Positions 1 through 8,473 of a stretch of 64,000 nt of DNA are shown piece by piece. The translations under genes were made by a program, and so were the position numbers. The notes beneath the pieces were generated by a model that worked only from the letters and a program-made list of their open reading frames with translations, was not told the origin of the DNA and did not search any database. Source of the DNA: Halobacterium zhouii. Its GTDB lineage: Archaea > Halobacteriota > Halobacteria > Halobacteriales > Halobacteriaceae. Numbering within the stretch: the stretch's first letter is position 1; every line of letters begins with the position of its first letter. The DNA lies in assembly GCF_021249405.1 (NCBI RefSeq), contig NZ_CP089593.1, positions 2,445,168-2,509,167 on the forward strand. The letters run 5' to 3'.

Positions 1-1311
1 GTCGCCGTCGCCCATCCCCTGGAACTGCTTCATCGTCCGGGCCATCATCTTGTGCTGGTCAAGCAGGTCGCGGACGGTGTCCTCGTCCTGTCCCGACCCT
101 TTGGCGATGCGGCGCACCTGACTCGCGCCGATGGAGCGCGGGTTCGCCATCTCCTCCTCGGTCATCGAGTCCATCACGACCTCGAAGTTCCGCATCCGGT
201 CCTGGGTGACGTCCATCGCGTCGTCCGGGAGTTCGTCCATCAGGCCACCACCCATCCCCGGAATCATGTCCATCACCTGGTCGAGCGGCCCCATGTTGTT
301 CATCGCGGACATCTGCTTGCGCATGTCGTGGAGCGTGAACTCCCCCTTCATCAGGTCCTCGGGGTCCCAGTCGTCCTCTTCGTCCTGGGTCTCCTCCATC
401 GCGCGCTCCACGCGCTCGGTGAGCTGCTTCAGATCGCCCATCCCGAGCAGCCGACTGATGAAGCTGTCCGGCTCGAAGCGCTCGATGTCCTGGACGGTCT
501 CGCCGGTCCCGAGGAACGCGATCGTCGAGTCGGTCTCGTTGACGGCGGTCAGCGCCCCACCACCCTTCGCCGTCCCGTCGAGTTTCGTGATGGCGACGCC
601 GTCGATGCCGATTGACTCGTCGAACTGCTGGGCCTGGTCTTTCGCGCCCTGCCCGATGGCGGCGTCCAGCACGAGCAGACTCCGGTCGGGGTCGACCGCG
701 TTCTCGATCTCCTCGATCTCGCTGATGAGGTCGTCCTCGAGTGCGTGCCGGCCCGCCGTGTCCACGATGTGGACGTCCGCGTCTGCGGTGGCCTCGAGGC
801 CGTCGCGGGCGATCTGCACGGGGTCCTCGCCGTCCGGGTCGCCGTAGAACTCCACTTCCGCGCGCTCGGTCATCTGCTTGGCCTGGTCGTACGCGCCCGG
901 CCGGAACGTGTCCGTCTGGATGACCGCGGGACGTAGCCCCTTCTTCGAGAACCACCACGCCATCTTCGCCGCGGTCGTCGTCTTCCCGGACCCCTGGAGG
1001 CCCGCGAGCAGGATGGTCTGGGACTCCAGCGGGAGGTCGGTCGAGTCGCCGACGAGCTCCACGAGTTCCTCGTAGACGATGCGGAGTACGTGGTCCCGCG
1101 CAGACGTGCCGCTCGGCGGTTCCTCCTCCAGCGAGCGCTCCTTGATGGAGTCCGAGAGCTCCATCACGAGACTGGTGTCGACGTCGGCCTGGAACAAGGA
1201 GCGCTGAATCTCCTTGACGACCTCGTCGACGTCCTCCTCGGAGATGCGGGACTTCCCGCGGAGGGTGTCCAGCGTCCCCCGCAGGGAACTCCCGAGGTCG
1301 TCGAGTACCAT
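1..1311 (-). CDS. srp54: Signal recognition particle GTPase SRP54 (3' end beyond window)
   Basis: This is the SRP protein that binds signal sequences and 7S RNA and docks with FtsY at the membrane. The frame is open from an ATG at 1311 ([12 protein letters not shown]) to the left edge, so 437 codons are seen and the C-terminus is missing. The N domain occupies about residues 1-95. It is followed by the G domain with P-loop [30 protein letters not shown] and the guanine-specificity motif [11 protein letters not shown]. The Met-rich M domain with many MxxM and GMGG stretches follows. It is read divergently from the gene at 1441 and lies in the same cluster and strand as ftsY. Identification is secure from the motif order. 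Confidence 0.97.
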   Translation of the reverse strand, partial: MVLDDLGSSLRGTLDTLRGKSRISEEDVDEVVKEIQRSLFQADVDTSLVMELSDSIKERSLEEEPPSGTSARDHVLRIVYEELVELVGDSTDLPLESQTILLAGLQGSGKTTTAAKMAWWFSKKGLRPAVIQTDTFRPGAYDQAKQMTERAEVEFYGDPDGEDPVQIARDGLEATADADVHIVDTAGRHALEDDLISEIEEIENAVDPDRSLLVLDAAIGQGAKDQAQQFDESIGIDGVAITKLDGTAKGGGALTAVNETDSTIAFLGTGETVQDIERFEPDSFISRLLGMGDLKQLTERVERAMEETQDEEDDWDPEDLMKGEFTLHDMRKQMSAMNNMGPLDQVMDMIPGMGGGLMDELPDDAMDVTQDRMRNFEVVMDSMTEEEMANPRSIGASQVRRIAKGSGQDEDTVRDLLDQHKMMARTMKQFQGMGDGD

Positions 1312-1440
1312 TGTTGTGCGGGCGTAGGTGGCCGCCACCTAAGAGCCTTGTTCCCTGTCGTGACGGCGTTCCGGAGCGACACCGACAGTCCGAGTCGCCA
1401 CCAGCGGTACGTTCAACCGCTTCGACCGCGTACAACAACT

Positions 1441-1878
1441 GTGCCGACTGTCTACGCCACGCGAGCGCTCGCCTCCGTGCTCTGCGAACTCGCGGCGGAC
1501 GCCGACCCCGACTCGGTCTCGGTGCCGCTCGCGGCGACGCCGGCGAACGAACTCGAACCGGTAAGCGGCGCGCTCACCGCCGTAGACAACAAAACCGACG
1601 TTCTCTCGGATTTTTACTTTCCGGACGCCGCCGACGCCATCACGAGCGTCTTCGGGATGGACCTCGCCACGCCCGCCGGCCAGACCGCCGGCCGCTTCGT
1701 CTCCCACCCGAAAGGCGAGTACGAGGTGTCGCTCGCCGACGACCTGCACGTGCGACTTCTCGTCGCCGTGCCGCCGTGGAACCCCGACCACCTCCGGGCG
1801 TACGACCGCAACGGCACGCGCCAGTCGCTCGTGCTCGTCGACGCCACGACGCCGTCGGAGGACGCGCCGAACTTCTGA
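1441..1878 (+). CDS. Conserved haloarchaeal protein of unknown function
   Basis: This is a 145-residue acidic soluble protein that I do not recognise beyond it looking like a conserved halophile protein. I chose the GTG at 1441 (reads VPTVYATRAL) because upstream in-frame sequence is antisense to srp54 and intergenic. A TATA-like stretch (ACGTTCAACCG, about 1406-1416) lies about 30 bases upstream, which fits a leaderless transcript. There is no signal peptide, membrane segment or cysteine cluster. A run near the C-terminus (VRLLVAVPPWNPDHLRAYDR) looks structured. It converges on ftsY with a 36-base gap. Confidence 0.6.
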   Translation: MPTVYATRALASVLCELAADADPDSVSVPLAATPANELEPVSGALTAVDNKTDVLSDFYFPDAADAITSVFGMDLATPAGQTAGRFVSHPKGEYEVSLADDLHVRLLVAVPPWNPDHLRAYDRNGTRQSLVLVDATTPSEDAPNF

Positions 1879-1914
1879 GAAGAGGGTCCCTCCGAATCGG
1901 AAACCGAGGGCTGG

Positions 1915-3087
1915 TTATTCGTCGGCGTCGAGCAGGTCGTCGACCAGCGTCTCGGGGTCGAACGACTGGAGGTCGTCGTACCCCTGACCGGTGCCGAGGA
2001 ACAGAATCGGCTTCCCGGTCACGTAGGACACCGAAACCGCCGCACCGCCGTTGCTGTCGGCGTCCGCCATCGTGAGGATGGTGCCGTCGATGGCCGCCGC
2101 GTCGTCGAACTCGCGGGCGCGATTCACGGCGTCCTGGCCTGCCACCGCCTCGTCAACGAACAGCGTCATGTCGGGTCCGACGGTGCGGTGAAGTTTCTCC
2201 AGTTGCGCCATCAGGTCGTTCGACGTGTGCAGGCGACCCGCGGTGTCGCCCAGAACCACGTCGACGTCGTTGGCCTCCGCGTACTCCACGGCGTCGTAGA
2301 CCACCGCGGTCGGGTCGCCGCCCTGCTCGTGGCTGATGAGTTTCAGCCCGAGGTTGTCGGCGTGCTCCTGGATCTGCTCGTTCGCGCCGGCGCGGTACGT
2401 GTCGCCGTTCGCCAGCACCGTCGAGTAGCCCCGGTCCTCGAGGTACTTCGCGAGTTTCGCGATGCTCGTCGTCTTCCCGACGCCGTTGACGCCCGTGAAC
2501 ACGATGGTCACCGGCTTCTCCGAAGCCGCGATGGTCTCGTCGAAGTCGAACTGGCCGACGTCGATGACCGAAAGCAGCGCGTCGCGGAGCGCGTCCTCGA
2601 CGAGCGCGCCCGTGCTCTCCGTGAACTTGCGCTCCTCGCCGACGAGATCGTCGCGGATGGTGTCGAGTATCTCGTCCGCGACGCTCATCTCCACGTCGCT
2701 CTCTAGGAGCGCCATCTCCAGATTCCACAGCGGGTCTTCGAGGTCGTCCTCGTCGATGACGACGCGACCGCGAGCGAACGACGTCGCCCTGTTCACGAAC
2801 CCGCCGTTGTTCGAGTCGGTGTCGGAAGAATCGGCGTCCGCGGACTCGGTCGCTTCCTCGTCGGAGTCGACGCCGTCGTCGGCCGTCGACTCCGTGGCGT
2901 CTCCGGCTGGTGGCTCCTCGCCGGTCGCCGCGTCCGCTGGTTCGTCGCGTGGGGTCGCCGCTTCGCCGCCCGCCGTCCCGTCTTCGCCCTCGACTTCCTC
3001 CTCGTCGAGCGCTTCGGCGTTCTCGTCGGCGACCTCCTCGGCGTCCTCGCGGAACTGCGAGAGCTTGTCCTTCAGCCCGTCGAACAT
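1915..3087 (-). CDS. ftsY: SRP receptor GTPase FtsY
   Basis: FtsY is the membrane-associated receptor that pairs with SRP54 to deliver ribosome-nascent-chain complexes. The 390 residues comprise a long acidic, low-complexity N-terminal A region (about 1-100), an N domain (about 105-185) and a G domain with P-loop GVNGVGKTT (199-207), DTYRAGANEQ and DTAGRLH (281-287). One oddity is that the guanine-specificity motif, normally TKAD or TKLD, reads T339-M340-A341-D342 here, because the codon at 2068-2070 is ATG on the minus strand. The following SNGGAA and GTGQGYDDL motifs are intact. It lies 4 bases after pfdA on the same strand and is probably co-transcribed with it. Confidence 0.96.
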   Translation of the reverse strand: MFDGLKDKLSQFREDAEEVADENAEALDEEEVEGEDGTAGGEAATPRDEPADAATGEEPPAGDATESTADDGVDSDEEATESADADSSDTDSNNGGFVNRATSFARGRVVIDEDDLEDPLWNLEMALLESDVEMSVADEILDTIRDDLVGEERKFTESTGALVEDALRDALLSVIDVGQFDFDETIAASEKPVTIVFTGVNGVGKTTSIAKLAKYLEDRGYSTVLANGDTYRAGANEQIQEHADNLGLKLISHEQGGDPTAVVYDAVEYAEANDVDVVLGDTAGRLHTSNDLMAQLEKLHRTVGPDMTLFVDEAVAGQDAVNRAREFDDAAAIDGTILTMADADSNGGAAVSVSYVTGKPILFLGTGQGYDDLQSFDPETLVDDLLDADE

Positions 3088-3091
3088 ACCG

Positions 3092-3556
3092 TTACTCTTC
3101 GTCCTGCTGCTGGGCCTGCTGTTGCTGCATCTGCTGTTGCATCATCTGTTGCTGGGCCTGCTGGGCCTGCTGTTCCAGCTGGGACTGCTCCTCCTCGACC
3201 TCCGAGATCTCGCTTCGGACATCGTCGATGCGGTCGTCGACCATGTCCTGTTTCTCCTCGAGGACGTCCGTCGCGTCGTCGCTCGTCTGCTCTGCGGCGT
3301 ACCCACCGCCGAGACTGACGACGACCTCGTCGATGTCCTGGACTTCGGCACGCACGTACGCGTCGCCGCCGAGCGGGACCTGCACGGTCGACCCCGTCTC
3401 GAGTACGTCCAGGGCCTCCATCGCCTCGTCGATCTCGGTCTTCTCGTTCTGGAGGTCCTCGACCTCCGCCTCGAGCTCCTCGATCTCCTCGTCGAGTTCC
3501 TGAATCTCCTGGGACAACTGCTGCAGCTGCTGTTGACCGCCGCCTCCAAGACTCAT
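3092..3556 (-). CDS. pfdA: Prefoldin alpha subunit
   Basis: This chaperone subunit forms the hexameric jellyfish-shaped prefoldin with the beta subunit and holds unfolded proteins for the thermosome. The 154 residues start at the ATG at 3556 (MSLGGGGQQQLQQ); an in-frame TTG at 3601 would only add an unlikely leader. There is an N-terminal coiled coil (about 8-50), a central beta-hairpin segment (VPLGGDAYVRAEV, GGGYAAE), and a second coiled coil (about 100-135). The tail is Gln/Met-rich (QQAQQQMMQQQMQQQ). The long Gln tail is striking but occurs in haloarchaeal homologues. ftsY follows after 4 bases. Confidence 0.93.
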   Translation of the reverse strand: MSLGGGGQQQLQQLSQEIQELDEEIEELEAEVEDLQNEKTEIDEAMEALDVLETGSTVQVPLGGDAYVRAEVQDIDEVVVSLGGGYAAEQTSDDATDVLEEKQDMVDDRIDDVRSEISEVEEEQSQLEQQAQQAQQQMMQQQMQQQQAQQQDEE

Positions 3557-3829
3557 ACCCAGAACTCCGGCTGCGAGCGGGAAGTATCTTCTCACTTCCA
3601 AGCCCTCCCTCCCTCGCTTACGCCGTTCGCTCGCTCGGTCGCCCTTGGAGATTCTTCCGAAAATCGCGAAGCGATTTTCGGCGTCTCGGAAGAGCTACGC
3701 TCTTCCGGCGACCACCAGGCCACCGGGTGGTTGGTCGGGCTATGGTACTGGGTGGTTGGTCGGCTGTCGTTACGGGTGTTCGTGGTGTTTCGCAGAAAAA
3801 TCCGTCACCGGAATTCGCCGACGCAGCAG
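3557..3829. other. Palindrome-rich intergenic region between eif6 and pfdA; no L18Ae gene
   Basis: This 273-base gap between two same-strand genes has no ATG on the minus strand and no frame that could encode the about 58-residue L18Ae (LX) protein commonly found between eif6 and pfdA in euryarchaea. It does hold two near-perfect palindromes with 3-base loops: arms 3657-3667 and 3671-3681 (CCGAAAATCGC, loop GAA) and arms 3687-3695 and 3699-3707 (CGGAAGAGC, loop TAC). It also holds a repeated GGTGGTTGGTCGG run at about 3726-3763. The palindromes resemble those in the intergenic elements downstream of sufU, ahcY and pcn. Confidence 0.7.
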
Positions 3830-4495
3830 TCAGTCGATGAAGCCGAGCGCGTCCTCGATGCGGCCCAGCTCGGGGCCGGTGGTGTCCTCGCCGACGACGT
3901 AGCCGTCGTCGTTCGCGATGAGGCCGGAGCCGACCAGCGGCGCGCCGTAGTTGATGGTGCCGACGTCCGCGGGGACGCCGAGGGCGTCCTCGATGGCGTC
4001 GAGTTCCGCGTCCGTCGACTTCGGGTGGCATAGCACGCCGTCGTTCGTCGCGACGGCGGCGGTGCCGACCGTGTTCACGTCCGCGAGCGTGCCCCGGGTG
4101 ACGGGCACGTCGAGAGCGTCCTTCACGGCCTGGACAGCGTCCCTGGAGAGGTCGGCGTGGACGTACGCGCCCTCGTCGTTCGCCACGACGACGTTCCCGG
4201 CGGCGTTGATGCGGCCGGGGAGCGTGCCGACAGCGACGCCGACCTCGTCGCTGATACGGTCGCGCTCGCGCTGCCGGATGCGTCCGCTCACGAGCAGGCC
4301 GTTTCCGTTCCCAGCGACGAGCGATCCGACAGTCGAGGAGCCACCGACCGTGGTGCGGACGGCGGGCACGCCGAGCTCGTCGCTGACGTCGTCGGTCAAC
4401 CCGTCCTCGAGGTCCCGACGCAGCACGACGCACTCCGGGGTCGCGCGGGCGAAGACGCCGACGTACGGCGACCCGAAGAAGGCAGCGCGTAGCAA
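3830..4495 (-). CDS. eif6: Translation initiation factor aIF6
   Basis: aIF6 is the 50S-binding anti-association factor that blocks premature joining of ribosomal subunits. The 221 residues show the five-fold pseudo-repeat (pentein) fold. Repeated elements of the type [37 protein letters not shown] and [13 protein letters not shown] are spaced about 45 residues apart. It starts at the ATG at 4495 ([13 protein letters not shown]), 4 bases after the L31e stop codon, in the operon rpl39e-rpl31e-eif6. The length is typical for the family. Confidence 0.96.
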   Translation of the reverse strand: MLRAAFFGSPYVGVFARATPECVVLRRDLEDGLTDDVSDELGVPAVRTTVGGSSTVGSLVAGNGNGLLVSGRIRQRERDRISDEVGVAVGTLPGRINAAGNVVVANDEGAYVHADLSRDAVQAVKDALDVPVTRGTLADVNTVGTAAVATNDGVLCHPKSTDAELDAIEDALGVPADVGTINYGAPLVGSGLIANDDGYVVGEDTTGPELGRIEDALGFID

Positions 4496-4499
4496 CGGT

Positions 4500-4778
4500 T
4501 TACGCTTCGTACTCTGCTTCGACGACGGTTTCGCCGTCCTCGACGAAGCGAGCAGCGTGCACGCGGATCTTCCGCGGCGGGTTCTTCTGGCCGCCGTCCC
4601 ACGCGATCTCGTTGATGGAGGGGTCGAGGCGGACCTCGTCCTCGTCGACCGCGAACTGCTTGGCGAGGTGCTCGCGCACGATGGTCATCGCCTGCCCGGC
4701 GCGCTCGTGATTCGGGACCTTCGTCACGTCGCGGAGCGGCACGGTGACGATGCGCTCCTCGAAGTCGTTGGCGCTCAT
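4500..4778 (-). CDS. rpl31e: 50S ribosomal protein L31e
   Basis: L31e is a large-subunit protein near the peptide exit tunnel. The 92 residues begin [18 protein letters not shown] and contain the family segments [20 protein letters not shown] and [20 protein letters not shown]. The length matches haloarchaeal L31e. Its start codon overlaps the last base of the rpl39e stop (TAATG), indicating translational coupling. eif6 follows after 4 bases. Confidence 0.97.
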   Translation of the reverse strand: MSANDFEERIVTVPLRDVTKVPNHERAGQAMTIVREHLAKQFAVDEDEVRLDPSINEIAWDGGQKNPPRKIRVHAARFVEDGETVVEAEYEA

Positions 4779-4930
4779 TATTCGTCGGTGTCGTTACGCC
4801 GCCAGTTGCGGCGCTTCGGGTTGCGCTGGACGTCGCGGTTCGTCTTCATCATGACCCAGGAGGGAACGCGGCTGTTCTGGCGCTCGAGCTTCCCGAGTCG
4901 CTTCTTCTGTGCCTTCGATTTCTTACCCAT
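4778..4930 (-). CDS. rpl39e: 50S ribosomal protein L39e
   Basis: L39e is a small, very basic tunnel-lining protein of 50 residues ([19 protein letters not shown], then [20 protein letters not shown] and [11 protein letters not shown]). It is one of the few strongly basic proteins in the window, as expected from rRNA contact. The start is the ATG at 4930. Longer frames through this position are artefacts of the neighbouring minus-strand reading. It heads the rpl39e-rpl31e-eif6 operon. On the minus strand a weak AT-rich stretch (about 4955-4965, GTTTTAACGTC) lies about 30 bases upstream and may be its promoter. Confidence 0.97.
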   Translation of the reverse strand: MGKKSKAQKKRLGKLERQNSRVPSWVMMKTNRDVQRNPKRRNWRRNDTDE

Positions 4931-5016
4931 AGTGCCCGTTTCTACCTTCGCCGACGTTAAAACGTTGTTCTTCTCCGCCTGTACCCGGGTTGGTCTGTGT
5001 CGCGGCTCGACTGCGT

Positions 5017-5589
5017 TCACAACTCGACGGCGTGCACCGTCTCGTACTCCGGCCCCTCGCTCGTCAGGTGGCTCTCCGTGAGGCGCACCTCGGTGACGCG
5101 CATCGTTCCGACCTCGGGATGCTGAGAGCGCACGACGTCCTGGACGTGTTCCTTGCCGCCCGCGTGTTCCATCCGGGCGAGCGTTACGTGGGGCGTGAAC
5201 TCGTGGTCCTCGGGGTCGAAGCCCCGCTCCTGGACGAACTCGTGCTCGACCGCGTCGTGGAGCGCGGTGAGTTCCTCGCTTCCCTCCTCGACGCCCAGCC
5301 AGACGACCGAGATGTAGTCGAGGTCTGGAAACACGCCGAGTCCCGCGAGCACGGCGTCGAACGGGCCGACGCTCCCGGCATCGGTGCTGGCCGCGCCGAC
5401 CGCCGACTCCAGGGCGTCCGCGAGCTCGGACTCGCGCGAGTCGTCGACGTCGCCGAGGAACTTCAGCGTGACGTGGGCCTGCCCCGGGTCGACGAAGTTC
5501 AGGCCGGAGGCGTCCCGAAACTCGTCTTGCACGGCGGCCACTGCGTCCGCGAGGTCGTCGGGCAGGTCGACGCTGACGAACAGTCGCAT
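5017..5589 (-). CDS. thpR: RNA 2',3'-cyclic phosphodiesterase / 2'-5' RNA ligase family (ThpR)
   Basis: This 2H phosphoesterase of 190 residues probably opens 2',3'-cyclic phosphate RNA ends, and ligates tRNA halves in vitro in characterised homologues. The two signature HxTx motifs are visible: H39-V-T-L ([12 protein letters not shown]) and H134-V-T-L ([10 protein letters not shown]). The start is the ATG at 5589 ([12 protein letters not shown]), the usual family N-terminus; in-frame sequence further upstream is not protein-like. It is divergent from the TPR gene at 5645, with 55 bases between them. Confidence 0.93.
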   Translation of the reverse strand: MRLFVSVDLPDDLADAVAAVQDEFRDASGLNFVDPGQAHVTLKFLGDVDDSRESELADALESAVGAASTDAGSVGPFDAVLAGLGVFPDLDYISVVWLGVEEGSEELTALHDAVEHEFVQERGFDPEDHEFTPHVTLARMEHAGGKEHVQDVVRSQHPEVGTMRVTEVRLTESHLTSEGPEYETVHAVEL

Positions 5590-5644
5590 ACCCGGTGATT
5601 CGCCGTGCGGTGCCCTTAACCCCACGCCTCACATAGCCGAACGC

Positions 5645-6412
5645 ATGACCGATCGAGAGGACGCCGAGGGCGACGACCCGCCAGTCGACCCCGAGCGCGA
5701 CCACGACTTCTCGGAGGGAGAAGGGTTCGACGAACCCTACGAGGGCTTCGACCTCGACCCGCCAGAGCTGGCCGTCGACCCGTCCGAGGTCGACCCCGTC
5801 GACTCCCGCGTCGTCACCGACACGCTCGACGAGCGCAACACCTCGAACGATGACGTGGACGCCGACGAACTCATCGAAGTGGGCATGAGCTACATGGGCA
5901 TCAAGCGCCACGAGCAGGCCGCAGACGCCTTCGAGCGCGCCGCCCAGTTCACCGACGACGAGAACATTGAACAGGAGGCGTGGGTGAACAAGGGTATCGC
6001 GCACGGCGAGATGGAAGAGTGGGACGACGCCGTGGGCGCCCACCAGGAGGCGCTGTTCGTCGCCGAGGACGGCGACTTCGAGGCGGAGGCGCACACCAAC
6101 CTGGCGTACTCGCTCTGGCGGCACGGCGAGGACGAGGACGCCTTCGAGCACGCCGAGGAGGCCGTCCGCGAGGACAAGCGCCTCCCGCAGGGCTGGTACA
6201 ACCTCGGCTACATCGAGAACGAGCGCGGACGCCACGAGCAGGCCCTGGACGCCCTGGACAACGCCATCCGCCTGGGCTTCCAGCAGGTCGACGTCTACGA
6301 GGAGAAGGCTCGCGCGCTCGAGGAACTCGGGCGCGACGAGGAGGCCGCCGACGTCGCCGAGCACGCCGAGGAACTCCGCGAGGAACAGGAACAGGACCTC
6401 GTCCAGGAATGA
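5645..6412 (+). CDS. Tetratricopeptide-repeat protein
   Basis: This 255-residue soluble protein has a very acidic first 75 residues ([19 protein letters not shown]). About four to five TPR-like helix pairs follow from about residue 80 to 245, with signatures such as [54 protein letters not shown] and [18 protein letters not shown]. TPRs mediate protein-protein contacts; no partner is evident. Its stop overlaps the start of the DUF424 gene by ATGA, so the two are translationally coupled. That coupling is the best clue to function. Confidence 0.9.
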   Translation: MTDREDAEGDDPPVDPERDHDFSEGEGFDEPYEGFDLDPPELAVDPSEVDPVDSRVVTDTLDERNTSNDDVDADELIEVGMSYMGIKRHEQAADAFERAAQFTDDENIEQEAWVNKGIAHGEMEEWDDAVGAHQEALFVAEDGDFEAEAHTNLAYSLWRHGEDEDAFEHAEEAVREDKRLPQGWYNLGYIENERGRHEQALDALDNAIRLGFQQVDVYEEKARALEELGRDEEAADVAEHAEELREEQEQDLVQE

Positions 6413-6699
6413 TACTCTCGGAGCGTCAGACCGACCGCGGACTGCTCGTCGCCGTCTGCGACCCCGACGTGCTGGGGGAGACCTTCGAGAACGGTGACGT
6501 GGAGTTCACCGTCAACGAGGAGTTCTACGGCGGCGAAGAGGCCGAGGAGGAGGCCGTGCGCGACTCGCTCGCTCGCGCGAACATCGCGAACCTCGTGGGG
6601 AGCGACGTCGTGGAACTCGCCATCGACGCGGGGTTCGTCGAGGAGGCGAACGTCCTCGACCTCGAGGGCACGGTGCACGCGCAGTTCATGCGACTGTAG
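6409..6699 (+). CDS. DUF424 domain protein
   Basis: This 96-residue protein starts at the ATG at 6409 ([18 protein letters not shown]), overlapping the TGA of the TPR gene by 4 bases. The sequence has the archaeal DUF424 character: a compact alpha/beta domain with [20 protein letters not shown] and a C-terminal [20 protein letters not shown] followed by a hydrophobic edge strand (TVHAQFMRL). The family is archaeal and has no established function. Coupling with a TPR protein is a lead, not proof of a role. Confidence 0.85.
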   Translation: MILSERQTDRGLLVAVCDPDVLGETFENGDVEFTVNEEFYGGEEAEEEAVRDSLARANIANLVGSDVVELAIDAGFVEEANVLDLEGTVHAQFMRL

Positions 6700-6818
6700 C
6701 GGGTGGGCCGTCGCTCGCGACGAGACCGCTCGACTCGCCGTCCCGGCTACGGACTGCTGCTCGCCGCTGTTCTGCCGCTGGTCGCCACTGTCCTGTCGCT
6801 GGCCCCGCTGTTCTATCG

Positions 6819-8201
6819 CTACTCGCCGCTACTCGTCGCTGTCTCGCTGCTGGTCGTCGCTCCGCCGCTGGTCGCCGTCGTCGTTCCGTCGCTCGCTGCT
6901 GTCGTCTTGCCGTTCTCCGCCGTCTCGCCGCTGTTCGTCACCGTCCCGTTCGCCACGCGCACGTCGAGCACTATCAGGGACTTCGTGTCGCCGTCGACGC
7001 CCAGCGCGGGCTGAAGGCGGGCGACGGCCACCGACACGCGCTCACCACTGAACGCGGTGAACGACTCGTCGACCGCTGGCGGATCGTTGACGCTGCTGTT
7101 CAGTTCCGGGCCGCCGCTCGCGTTCCAGAGGTACACCGTGTCCCCGGGTTCGAGCGACGCGTTGAACGTGGTGTACGCGTCTCCGGACGGCGTCGATACG
7201 AGCACGCCGGTCGGGGACTGCGTTCCGTTCGACAGGTCGGGGCCGTCGGTGTACTCTAGCGCGACGACGCTCCCGTTCTCGGTGAGCGACGCGTTGAAGC
7301 GCGGCAGTTGGTCCGCGAGCCACGCCGGCTCGGTCGTGGTGGTGTTGCCCAGGTTGTCGACCGAGTAGCGCAGTTGCGTCGCCACCGTCTGGTTGTTCCG
7401 GGTGTACTGCATCGACACGTCGAGGTGGCGGATGACGCCGCGTTCGCTGACGAGAAGCGTCGCCGACGTGTTCTCGACGACGCCGGGGAGCTCGCCCGTG
7501 ACAGCGTCGGTGCGTCGGTCGACGCCCGTCGCGGTGAACCTGTGGAGGGTGTCGTTACCGCGCGTGACTGTGCCCTGGTAGTCGAAGTCGAGGGTCGACA
7601 CGTACGGCGCTATCACGTCCGTCGGCGTCACATCGGGGCCGCCGCGGCGGTCTGGTAGTCCGTCCCCGCGCTCCTCGTAGAGGTAGGTTGCCGCGGTGGC
7701 GTTCCCCGTCGCCTGCACGCTGCGCGTCGCCGTCACGTTCCCGGTGATCCAGTACTCGGCGCTGCCCCCCGCCGAGACGACGTTGACACTCGTCCCCGTC
7801 GCGCCTTTCTCGACGGTGACGGTGAGCGCCGACGCGTTGCGCTCGGCCTCGCTGTCGTTTCCGGTGGTCGCCGGCGTTCCTCCGATGGTCGTCGCCGTCG
7901 CGCCCTCGACCGATAGACGCGTGGTGTACGTCGTGTTCTTCAGTGCGTGACTGTTCGCCGCGAGGAGCGCCGTCGCGTTCGTGACGCCACTCTCGTTCGT
8001 CCCCGGCGGGAACTCCGGCGGCGGCGTCTCCTCCGACGCGGGAGTCGCGAGCTGGTCGACGACGGACGTCTCCGGGTCGGACAGCTCTGCGACGGCGCCG
8101 ACGGCCCCCGCCGCCGACACGGTGACGAGGACGCTTACGACGACGGCCGCGATGACCCGGGTTCTGGACCCGGTTCCTGACGTGCCTCCTTGGTCGCCCA
8201 T
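6819..8201 (-). CDS. Secreted or membrane-anchored surface protein, PPG-motif family
   Basis: This 460-residue exported protein has a short cytoplasmic N-terminus, a hydrophobic segment (RVIAAVVVSVLVTVSAAGAV) and a mature region rich in Asn-X-Ser/Thr sequons. It ends in a low-complexity Thr/Ser/Gly tail, a typical haloarchaeal cell-surface composition. After the anchor it carries FPPGTNESGVTNATALLAAN. This matches the SLPPGVTDDSVNATTLMDAH block of the lipoproteins at 48049 and 49282, so the three are paralogues. The first acts through a membrane segment rather than a lipobox. An alternative ATG at 8228 would add nine residues. Function is unknown. Confidence 0.8.
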   Translation of the reverse strand: MGDQGGTSGTGSRTRVIAAVVVSVLVTVSAAGAVGAVAELSDPETSVVDQLATPASEETPPPEFPPGTNESGVTNATALLAANSHALKNTTYTTRLSVEGATATTIGGTPATTGNDSEAERNASALTVTVEKGATGTSVNVVSAGGSAEYWITGNVTATRSVQATGNATAATYLYEERGDGLPDRRGGPDVTPTDVIAPYVSTLDFDYQGTVTRGNDTLHRFTATGVDRRTDAVTGELPGVVENTSATLLVSERGVIRHLDVSMQYTRNNQTVATQLRYSVDNLGNTTTTEPAWLADQLPRFNASLTENGSVVALEYTDGPDLSNGTQSPTGVLVSTPSGDAYTTFNASLEPGDTVYLWNASGGPELNSSVNDPPAVDESFTAFSGERVSVAVARLQPALGVDGDTKSLIVLDVRVANGTVTNSGETAENGKTTAASDGTTTATSGGATTSSETATSSGE

Positions 8202-8473
8202 GTGTGTGCCATTGCTCCTCGTTCTCATACGGCTTTCCGTCGTCTGATGGCGTCTCGGGCGCTATACCTGATGTTTCTCGCCTCCTTCGATGGGGTTCGA
8301 TGACGGGAACTGGTCGGCTCGTCGTCGCCGACTGGTCGTGTCCCGGTCGTTGCATCGAACGGGCGCGCGCTCGAACCACGCCCCGGCCACATTCGGCTCC
8401 CGGCTACACCACGCCCCGGCGGGTTCTCGCGCCACCGAAGGACAGTTGTGGCCACACTCCCTAGACGCCCCCA

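Noticed and set aside
4778..6364. Long minus-strand frame of 528 codons
   Set aside because: It is antisense to the TPR and RNA-ligase region and only its last 50 codons (L39e) are real.
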